A stretch of 64,000 nucleotides of DNA, from positions 3,162,001 to 3,226,000 of the forward strand of contig OZ241745.1 in the NCBI GenBank assembly GCA_965201115.1, read 5' to 3'. This stretch comes from JANQOH01 sp965201115. GTDB taxonomy: Bacteria; Pseudomonadota; Alphaproteobacteria; UBA7887. Shown here piece after piece: positions 25,572-32,047 of this stretch. The notes beneath the pieces were generated by a model. It made no database searches. It saw only the letters and a program-made list of their open reading frames with translations, and had not been told where the DNA came from. A program made the translations under genes and the position numbers. Positions within the stretch are counted from its first letter, which is position 1. Every line of letters starts with the position of its first letter.

Positions 25572-27212
25572 TCAACTCATGTCGGTTTGCGCCTGTTCTG
25601 TGTCAACGGGCAGCGTTCCGGACATGAGTTGCGGGAGCAGCGCGTCACGGACAGAGGCGAGAACGCGGCATTCACGGGCGGCTGCGGCCGCGCGCGAGAG
25701 CAGGGGATTTATGACGTTTCGGAAGGCCGTCGCAATCTCTGCCGGGGGCGCCGGCATATGAAATTGCGCGAGGGCGGCCGCGGGCACGCGCTGGCGGCCG
25801 CTTGTTCCGGTCATGTTGCGTATCGCGAAGTCGCGGAAATCGGCACACCGCGCGAGACAGTATCCAAACCCGGCGGGCAACGGGGGTTTCGGGCGCAGAA
25901 CGATATATTCCGTCGACCCCCAGCCGACGCTGTTCGGGGGAAGGAAATCCACGTATGCCGTCTTGCCGTTTTCGAGACACGGGGTTATGCGCGCGATCAG
26001 CGTGTCGTCATTTTCGAAGCGCATTCCCGAGCCTGCCGGGCGTTCGATCGCCGCGACAGGGCTATGTCCCGTGACAGGCATATTGGCCATGTCGACGTAA
26101 GGGGCGACCGTTCCCCTGGACAAGGAACGCCGTGGATTGATCTCCATTATTTCCGGCAACGCCGCAAGAGGCCATCCGGCGGGGCGCATGCCTGCATGCG
26201 TATCGACAAGGCGTTCGGGAAACATGGACCAAATATCGCGCGTGAGATAAGGGGGGGTTCCGTTGATTTTCGCTCGTACCGGTCCGAAGTTCACGAACCA
26301 GTCCGTAAAGATATCCAGCGCCATCGTGTCCAAGATGGCGTCTGCCTTCCGATTCATCTCGATCTTGTCGTCCAGTGCGCCCAGGATGTCGGCGATCCTG
26401 CGTTGTCGATCGATGGGGGGCAGTTCCACGAGTATATTCTCAATGTCAGCCGGTTTGACCTTGGGGTAAGTCGAGGCGCTTTGTTCGGCCACGGAATGAA
26501 GATATTCGACGATGCGATCCTGAGTCAGAAACCAGTACAGGAATTCGCTGGACGCGACATTCGGTTTGCCGTGAAAGACGAAGAAGCCTGTCGATACAAG
26601 GAAATTGTCGGGGACGGTTTTCAGAAATCCGAAATGCCGCCGATTCGGCCGCACCATGGAATATACGATGTCGCCGGCATACGCTTTCCTGCGTGCTCCG
26701 GGCGGGATTTTGTCTTTTCCGGGCGTCAGATTTTGAATGAGAGAAATACGATTGTCGATAATGCTGCCGGTGTCGAGATAGGCGATACGGGACCAATTGT
26801 CGCGGGACGAGTATGTCTCGCGCACGGGCTCGATGCATTCGCCCAGCGCAACGGTGCGCCAGCCGTCGCGGGCGGGGCGCCGGCGCCGATCCGGGGGGCG
26901 AACGGTATCGGCTTGCGCAAGCGGGACGTGCGTCGATTCGATTCGGGCGCGGAATTCGGCCGGTATATCGTCCCACACGAACAGATCGACGCGGAAGGGC
27001 AGGTTGCTTTCTTCGAATGCTTCGCGCAGATCGGCGACGGCGCGGGCCTGGCGGGGGGCGGGGAAGACCGCGAGGTCGAGGTCGGAGTGGGGTTCGGCGG
27101 TCCATTGCGCGCGCGAACCGTATGCCCACGCGGCGGCTCCGGGCAGGTGTTTGCGCAGGAGGGCGAGCACGGTTTCGCGGTGTTCGGGGGCGAGGTCGAT
27201 GGCGGCGGTCAT
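25572..27212 (-). CDS. hsdS: MNT nucleotidyltransferase fused to type I specificity subunit (HsdS)
   Basis: 546 aa in one uninterrupted frame. Residues 1-105 are a minimal nucleotidyltransferase: YGSRAQWTAEPHSDLDLAVF gives GS (32-33) and D44/D46, with a third acidic site in RVDLFVW (D76). From about residue 118 an HsdS starts: GWRTVALGECIEPVRETY, a first target-recognition domain, the central conserved region PPIDRQRRIADILGALDDKI, a second recognition domain and the distal conserved helix SVRDALLPQLMSGTLPV. HsdS sets the DNA sequence of a type I system. MNT domains are the antitoxin half of HEPN/MNT pairs, and a HEPN gene overlaps this start (ATGA). The HsdS part is lower in GC than its surroundings. 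Confidence 0.9.
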   Translation of the reverse strand: MTAAIDLAPEHRETVLALLRKHLPGAAAWAYGSRAQWTAEPHSDLDLAVFPAPRQARAVADLREAFEESNLPFRVDLFVWDDIPAEFRARIESTHVPLAQADTVRPPDRRRRPARDGWRTVALGECIEPVRETYSSRDNWSRIAYLDTGSIIDNRISLIQNLTPGKDKIPPGARRKAYAGDIVYSMVRPNRRHFGFLKTVPDNFLVSTGFFVFHGKPNVASSEFLYWFLTQDRIVEYLHSVAEQSASTYPKVKPADIENILVELPPIDRQRRIADILGALDDKIEMNRKADAILDTMALDIFTDWFVNFGPVRAKINGTPPYLTRDIWSMFPERLVDTHAGMRPAGWPLAALPEIMEINPRRSLSRGTVAPYVDMANMPVTGHSPVAAIERPAGSGMRFENDDTLIARITPCLENGKTAYVDFLPPNSVGWGSTEYIVLRPKPPLPAGFGYCLARCADFRDFAIRNMTGTSGRQRVPAAALAQFHMPAPPAEIATAFRNVINPLLSRAAAAARECRVLASVRDALLPQLMSGTLPVDTEQAQTDMS

Positions 27213-27625
27213 CGCCGGGGCGTTCCGGTCAGGGTTTCGCAGAGCGCCGCGGCGTCGGCGACGAAGCCGGCCATGACGGCGAGGCAGTCGCGCGCTTTTT
27301 CGCCGTCGCAGTCATGAGCGGTTCCGATGCGTTTTTCCGCGTAGTCGATCCAGTGCTCCGTCGGGGTCGGGAGCAGGCCGTTTTCGGCGGCGATGCGGAA
27401 AACGGGTTTGGGGCCGTTCGGAACGTCGGCGAGGCCGAGTTCTTCGTCGAGATGGCGCCTGAGGGCCTTCCAGAGGCAATCGTAGCAGGTTTCGAAGCGC
27501 TGGATGGTCGATTCGGCGACGGATTCGCGGATCCAGCCGGGGTGGGAGTCGTCGAGCGTCCGATGGCGTTCGTATCGTTCCCGCAGGCGCTCGAGGGACA
27601 GGCGGAACTTGCCGTAGTCGATCAT
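27209..27625 (-). CDS. HEPN-domain protein (HI0074/HepT-like nucleotidyltransferase partner)
   Basis: 138 aa. STIQRFETCYDCLWKALRRHL and the C-terminal WIDYAEKRIGTAHDCDGEKA align well with HI0074-type 'nucleotidyltransferase substrate-binding' HEPN proteins. The RNase motif RX4HX(Y) reads R99-I-G-T-A-H104-D-C106. Arg and His are kept, but the tyrosine that MntA-type enzymes modify with AMP is Cys. In HepT/MntA pairs the HEPN protein is an RNase toxin silenced by that modification. It starts 13 bases after hsdM and overlaps the MNT-HsdS gene by 4 bases, so it is embedded in the restriction operon. Confidence 0.85.
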   Translation of the reverse strand: MIDYGKFRLSLERLRERYERHRTLDDSHPGWIRESVAESTIQRFETCYDCLWKALRRHLDEELGLADVPNGPKPVFRIAAENGLLPTPTEHWIDYAEKRIGTAHDCDGEKARDCLAVMAGFVADAAALCETLTGTPRR

Positions 27626-27638
27626 GGTCGCGGAGCGG

Positions 27639-29222
27639 TTACGGGGCGTCGCCGGTTCCGGCGGGCGCGGCGGCTTCGAGGGGGAAGCCCAGGGCGGCGA
27701 GGTTCGCGGCGATGGCCTTGTCGAGTTTCGCGCCCTCGGTCCGGCACTCGCGGAGGCGGGCGGTCAGGCGTTTCATCGCGGCGGGGAAAGGTTCGCCGCC
27801 GCTTTCGCGGGGTTCGGCGCCGACATAGCGGCCGGGGACGAGATTGTAATCGCTGCGCCGCACTTCGTCGAGGGGCGCGCTCTTGCAGAAGCCGGGCTCG
27901 TCGGCGTAGCCGCCGCCGGCGCGCCAGTTGTGGAAGGTTTCGGCGATCATGGCGATGTCTTCGCCGGTGAGTTCGCGGTGGGTGCGATCGATCGTGCGGC
28001 CGAAGCGGCGGGCGTCGATGAAGAGGGTTTCGCCGGGGCGCTTGCGGCCGCGGGCGACGAACCACAGGCAGACGGGAATCTGGGTGGCGTAGAAGAGCTG
28101 CGCGGGCAGGGCTATCATGCATTCGACGAGGCCGTCCTCGACGAGGCCCTTGCGGATTCGGGCTTCGGCGGATTGCGACGACGACATGGAGCCGTTGGCG
28201 AGGACGAAACCGGCCGCGCCGCGCGGGGCCAGGCGCGCGATGATATGCTGGACCCATGCGAAATTGGCGTTGCCGGCGGGCGGGGCGCCGAAGCGCCAGC
28301 GCGGGTCCCCGGCGAGCCCGCCGCCGCCGCCCCAGTCGGAGACGTTGAAGGGCGGGTTGGCGAGGATGAAGTCGGCGCGGAGGTCCGGCCAGGCGTCGCC
28401 GTGGAACGTGTCGCCGTGGGCGACGTTGGCGTCGATGCCGCGGATGGCCAGGTTCATTCGGGCGAGGCGCCATGTAGTGCGGTTGGATTCCTGGCCGTAA
28501 ATTCGGACCGTGTCGCGGGCGCGCGCGCCGTTGCGGGCGTGGGCGTCGATGAACGCCATGGACTGGACGAACATGCCGGCGGAGCCGCAGCAGGGGTCGT
28601 ACACGCGGCCCTTGAGGGGCCGGAGCATTTCGACGAGAAGGCTGACGACGCAGCGGGGCGTGTAGAATTCGCCGCCGCTCCTGCCTTCGGCGCCGGCGAA
28701 GCGGGAGAGGAAATATTCGTAAACGCGGCCGAACAGGTCGCGGGAACGGGCGTCGGGGCCGCCGATATCGATATCTCCGATCAGGTCGATGAGGTTGCCG
28801 AGGCGGCGCGGGTCGAGCCCGGGGCGTGCGTAGTCGCGCGGGAGGACGTCCCGCAGGGCGGGGTTGCCGCGCTCGATTCCGTTCATGGCGTCGTCCACGA
28901 CGCGGCCGATATCGGGTTGGCGGGCGCGGGCGGCGATGCGGCCCCAGCGCGCTTCCGGGCCGACCCAGAACAGATTTTGCGCGCGGTATTCGTCGGGGTC
29001 ATCGGGGTCGGCGCCTTGGCCGCGGCTGCGTTCGAGGCGGTCGCGGGCTTCGGCGAAGGCGTCGGACACGTATTTGAGGAACAGGATGCCGAGCACGACG
29101 TGCTTGTATTCGGCGGCGTCCATGGCGCCGCGCAGGGCGTCGGCGGCTTTCCATAGCCGGGCTTCGTGGCCGATGACGGCGCCTTCGGCGGGCGGGGCGG
29201 TTTCGGGGCGGGCGCGGGGCAT
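27639..29222 (-). CDS. hsdM: Type I restriction-modification methyltransferase subunit (HsdM), second system
   Basis: 527 aa from ATG 29222. The N-terminal helical domain has KHVVLGILFLKYVSDAF. SGGEFYTPRCVVSLLVEML, the SAM motif YDPCCGSAGMF and the catalytic NPPF (FILANPPFNVSDW) are the classic HsdM blocks. It is the first gene of the locus, followed by the HEPN gene 13 bases later. An upstream in-frame extension is Pro/Arg-rich and was rejected as a start. Not closely similar to the hsdM at 2.9-4.6 kb, so the two systems are separate acquisitions. Confidence 0.95.
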   Translation of the reverse strand: MPRARPETAPPAEGAVIGHEARLWKAADALRGAMDAAEYKHVVLGILFLKYVSDAFAEARDRLERSRGQGADPDDPDEYRAQNLFWVGPEARWGRIAARARQPDIGRVVDDAMNGIERGNPALRDVLPRDYARPGLDPRRLGNLIDLIGDIDIGGPDARSRDLFGRVYEYFLSRFAGAEGRSGGEFYTPRCVVSLLVEMLRPLKGRVYDPCCGSAGMFVQSMAFIDAHARNGARARDTVRIYGQESNRTTWRLARMNLAIRGIDANVAHGDTFHGDAWPDLRADFILANPPFNVSDWGGGGGLAGDPRWRFGAPPAGNANFAWVQHIIARLAPRGAAGFVLANGSMSSSQSAEARIRKGLVEDGLVECMIALPAQLFYATQIPVCLWFVARGRKRPGETLFIDARRFGRTIDRTHRELTGEDIAMIAETFHNWRAGGGYADEPGFCKSAPLDEVRRSDYNLVPGRYVGAEPRESGGEPFPAAMKRLTARLRECRTEGAKLDKAIAANLAALGFPLEAAAPAGTGDAP

Positions 29223-29629
29223 GGCGGGGCGCGCTCGTTCGTGTGTCGGGGGCGGGGAGTATGCACTGTCGGGGGGCGCGGGGGCAAGGCGGCGCGGCTC
29301 GCGATCCGGACCGAAGCCGCTCGCGCGCGGACCGTGCGCAGGGGGCGGCGCCGGGAGGGTGGGGCAACGATGCGCCGGATGCAAACGTGCGGGCGAGGGG
29401 GCTCGCGGTCCCGGGCAGTGCGCGCCTTCGGCGCGGCGGCGGCGTTGCGGCGCGTGGGAAGGTGCGGGCAGGATGCCCGCGCACCCGGGAAGCGCGCCGC
29501 GGCTTGCCGGCGGCGTCGCGGCGCGTGGGAAGGTGCGGGCAGGATGCCCGCGGTCCCGGGCCCCGCCTTCGGCGGGGTTGTTGTTTGTGTGGGTCGGGAC
29601 GTGCGGGTATTGCGTCGAGGTTGGGCGGT
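29223..29629. other. Gene-free repeat-rich interval
   Basis: 407 bases upstream of hsdM. It holds three double-hairpin repeats (listed separately) and no credible gene. The hsdM promoter should lie in its left part. Confidence 0.6.
29384..29579 (+). repeat. Cluster of three dispersed hairpin repeats
   Basis: Units are at 29384-29436 (degenerate first hairpin, cgcgccttcggcgcg second), 29461-29490 (first hairpin only) and 29531-29579 (full unit). The last two are each preceded by the same gcgcgtgggaaggtgcgggc sequence, so at least one arose by local duplication. Confidence 0.8.
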
Positions 29630-29734
29630 CTATAGCCCGAGTGCGCTGTGAGAACCGAGGCGCACGAGCTCCAAGCTGTCGTTGCCGCGCTTGTAGTCGC
29701 GCTTGAAGCGGGCGGTCCGTTTAATCGTTCGCAT
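29630..29734 (-). pseudogene. YafQ/RelE-family toxin with internal deletion
   Basis: A 34-codon frame from ATG 29734 to TAG. It begins MRTIKRTARFKRDYKRG, like the N-terminus of YafQ-type toxins, and ends LELVRLGSHSALGL, like their C-terminus. The middle of a toxin of about 90 residues, including the catalytic core, is missing, and the join is in frame. The start lies inside the end of the RelB-like gene in another frame, which is the normal antitoxin-toxin overlap. The peptide would be non-toxic. Confidence 0.8.
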
Positions 29735-30092
29735 TCAAGTCTTCCATGAGTCGGTCGATACTGCCGACGGCAACGAGTTCGCCGCGCCGGGCGGCTTCGA
29801 TGGCGGCGATCGTCTCGTCGTTGGGTATCAGCGGCGAAACGCGATCCGCGTCGTCCGCGCCGCCGCCGAATGCGCATGCATATATGCGGTTCCAATTGTC
29901 ATACGAGTAAACCCGTTGTTGTTCGCGCCGGGCGAGACGTTCGAACGTTTCACGATCAGGTGGAAGCGGGCCGGCGGCGGGCGTTTGTCGAAAGTATTTT
30001 TCGACGCCGCTTTCCGGCAGCCGGGTATCGGCGCGGACGAGGGGTTCGGTCGCGCACGCGCGTCGGAGGTTATCGTCGGTCGGCGCAATCAT
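29721..30092 (-). CDS. Protein with RelB/DinJ-like C-terminus (antitoxin remnant)
   Basis: 123 aa. Only the last 40 residues, IPNDETIAAIEAARRGELVA followed by SIDRLMEDLNAND, look like a RelB/DinJ antitoxin C-terminus, the toxin-wrapping part. The first 80 residues are not recognised and lack the ribbon-helix-helix DNA-binding start of RelB, so the gene may be a truncated antitoxin joined to unrelated sequence. It overlaps the deleted YafQ-like toxin by 14 bases. With the toxin broken, selection on it should be weak. Confidence 0.6.
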   Translation of the reverse strand: MIAPTDDNLRRACATEPLVRADTRLPESGVEKYFRQTPAAGPLPPDRETFERLARREQQRVYSYDNWNRIYACAFGGGADDADRVSPLIPNDETIAAIEAARRGELVAVGSIDRLMEDLNAND

Positions 30093-30543
30093 CGTTCATG
30101 CCCGCCTCGGGGGTGGGGGGCCGAGTATAGCGCGGGAATGGGCGAATGGCCAGGCTGCGGGGCGGGCGCTGCTGTCGGGGCGATACCGGCCGCGCCGGGC
30201 GTTGGGGCGGGGGGGGGCTTGCTCGGCGGCGTTTGTGTGGGTTGCGACGTGCGGGCGGGACGCCCGCGCACCCAGGAAGCGGGCCGAGCGCTTTTCGGCG
30301 GCGTTTGCGTTGGTTGCGACGTGCGGGCGGGACGCCCGCGCACCCAGGCCCCGCCTTCGGCGGGGTTGCCGGTTGCGCCGGCGGTTTTGGCTTGGCTGTG
30401 CGCGGTCTTCGCGGCGGCGTTTGTGTGGGGCGCGACGTGCGGGCGGGACGCCCGCGCACCCGGGAAGTGCGCCGGGGCTGGCGGGCGGGGGCGGGGTGCG
30501 GTACGGTGGGGGGCGAGGGTAACTATCGAACGGGGGAAGGACT
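30093..30543. other. Gene-free interval with three repeats
   Basis: 451 bases between the antitoxin remnant and the thioredoxin-like gene. Three repeat units fill 30224-30466. No gene was found. The promoter of the downstream gene should lie after 30466. Confidence 0.6.
30224..30466 (+). repeat. Array of three leader-plus-hairpin repeats
   Basis: Three copies of a ggcggcgtttgtgtgggt-type leader, each followed by gacgtgcgggcgggacgccc and cgcgcaccc, begin near 30224, 30297 and 30412. Only the middle copy keeps the second gccttcggc hairpin. The shared leader shows that the repeating unit extends upstream of the hairpins. Confidence 0.8.
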
Positions 30544-31098
30544 ATGGCGGAGACGCAACCTGTCTGCGATTTCGGGTGGCCGGCGCCGCCCTTTACGCTC
30601 AAAGGGGTGGACGGGGAAACGCGCCGGCTCGCCGATTTGCGGGGGGAGAACGGGGCGGTGGTGGCGTTTATCTGCAACCACTGCCCGTATGTGAAGGCGA
30701 TCCACGATCTGCTGATCCGCGACGCGCGGGATCTCGCGGGGATCGGCGTACACCTGATCGCGGTGAGCTCGAACGATGTCGAAACGTATCCGGAGGACAG
30801 TTTCGACAACATGGTTCGGGTGGCGCGGGAGAAGGGGTTTCCGTTCCCGTACCTGTTCGACGAGACGCAGGATGTGGCGCGGGCCTACGGGGCGGTCTGC
30901 ACGCCGGATTTCTTCGGGCTCGACCGGAAGATGGGGCTGCAATACCGGGGGCGGCTCGACGCGTCGAAGACGTCGGCGGTTCCGGGGGCGCGGCGGGAGC
31001 TCTACGAGGCGATGAAACTCGTCGCGGAGACGGGGCGGGGGCCGGAGGAGCAGATTCCGTCGATGGGGTGTTCGATCAAGTGGCGGGAGGCGGGGTAG
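30544..31098 (+). CDS. Thioredoxin-family protein (AhpC/TSA-like, CxxC)
   Basis: 184 aa. The redoxin domain opens DFGWPAPPFTLKGVDGETRR, then VVAFICNHCPYVKAIHDLLI with the CNHC active-site pair. GVHLIAVSSNDVETYPEDSF, FPYLFDETQDVARAYGAVCTPDFF (TPDFF holds the cis-Pro) and LQYRGRLDAS follow. This is the common cytoplasmic 'CNHCPYV' thioredoxin-like family. No signal peptide. Partners and substrate are unknown. It contrasts with the cysteine-free relative at 10.8 kb. Confidence 0.9.
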   Translation: MAETQPVCDFGWPAPPFTLKGVDGETRRLADLRGENGAVVAFICNHCPYVKAIHDLLIRDARDLAGIGVHLIAVSSNDVETYPEDSFDNMVRVAREKGFPFPYLFDETQDVARAYGAVCTPDFFGLDRKMGLQYRGRLDASKTSAVPGARRELYEAMKLVAETGRGPEEQIPSMGCSIKWREAG

Positions 31099-31119
31099 GG
31101 GCTGCGCGTCGCGTGGGGA

Positions 31120-31205
31120 AGTGCGGGCGGGGACGCCCGCGCGCCCGGGAAGGGGCGCGGGCGTCTGTCGGCGTGCGGGCAGGATGCCCGCGGTCCCGGG
31201 CCGCG
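31120..31205 (+). repeat. Two partial hairpin repeats
   Basis: gcgggcggggacgcccgcgc at 31120-31150 and gcgggcaggatgcccgcgg at 31171-31205, both without an intact second hairpin. They lie between two convergent genes. Confidence 0.75.
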
Positions 31206-31234
31206 CCAGCGCGCGGGAAGGCGCGGGCGGGGGG

Positions 31235-31936
31235 TCAGAAGGTTTCTACCCAGGGGCGGAGTTCGGCTTCCCAGGTCCAGGCGCTGCGGGGTTGGCGGGT
31301 TACGGCGAGGTAGGTTTCGGCGATGGCGTCGGGGCGGAGCATCGAATCGGGGGCGCCGGGCGGTTCGGCGCGGCCGGGGATGAGGATGCTGCCGTCGATT
31401 ACGAAGTGGGCGACGTGGATGTTTTTCGGCGCGAGTTCGCGGGCCATGCTTTGGGCGAGGCCGCGGAGGCCGAACTTGCCCATCGCGAAGCTCGCCGAGT
31501 TGGCGTAGCCCTTTACGCTGGCCGAGGCGCCGGTGAAGAGGATGGCGCCTTCGCCGGCGGCGATCATGCGGCGCGCGGCCTGCCGGGCGACGAGAAAGCC
31601 GCCGAACACGGTGACGGCGAGCGCGGCGCGCACTTCTTGCGGCTCGAGGTCGACCACGGCGGCGCGCCGCCTTGCCGACGGGTTGTAAACGACGACCGCG
31701 GGAGCGCCGAAGCCCTCGTCGAGCCAGTCGAACAGGGCCTCGACCTGGGTCTCGTCGGCGGCGTCGCATGCTTTCGCGCGCGCGCCGGTTTCGGCGCAGA
31801 GGGCCTGGAGCTTGTCGATATTGCGGGCGGCGAGGGCTATCGCCATGCCCTCGCGGGCGAAGACCCGCGCGAGGGCCGCGCTGAGTCCGCCGCCGGCGCC
31901 GACGATGAGCGCCGTTCGTTTCGCTGTGTTTGCCAT
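31235..31936 (-). CDS. SDR-like oxidoreductase with FxxxK in place of YxxxK
   Basis: 233 aa. The Rossmann start RTALIVGAGGGLSAALARVF and FTGASASVKGYANSASFAMGKFGL give the SDR order. The catalytic Tyr is Phe (F-A-M-G-K). The segment ARELAPKNIHVAHFVIDGSI is typical of a divergent SDR subgroup in which I recall the same change. It may reduce poorly or serve another role. Single gene, same strand as cysNC. Confidence 0.85.
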   Translation of the reverse strand: MANTAKRTALIVGAGGGLSAALARVFAREGMAIALAARNIDKLQALCAETGARAKACDAADETQVEALFDWLDEGFGAPAVVVYNPSARRRAAVVDLEPQEVRAALAVTVFGGFLVARQAARRMIAAGEGAILFTGASASVKGYANSASFAMGKFGLRGLAQSMARELAPKNIHVAHFVIDGSILIPGRAEPPGAPDSMLRPDAIAETYLAVTRQPRSAWTWEAELRPWVETF

Positions 31937-31999
31937 GACGGTCCTTTCTTTCGGTGGGGGTGGGGGGCGGCCGGGGCGGCGCGCCGGGATTGCGAGGGG

Positions 32000-32029
32000 G
32001 GATGCCGGCCTGGAGGCCGGCGCACCCGG
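32000..32029 (+). repeat. Divergent single hairpin repeat
   Basis: gatgccggcctggaggccgg followed by cgcaccc keeps the repeat layout but with a gccggc stem instead of gcgggc. It lies between cysNC and the SDR gene. Confidence 0.65.
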
Positions 32030-32047
32030 ATTGTGGGGCGGGGCGGC

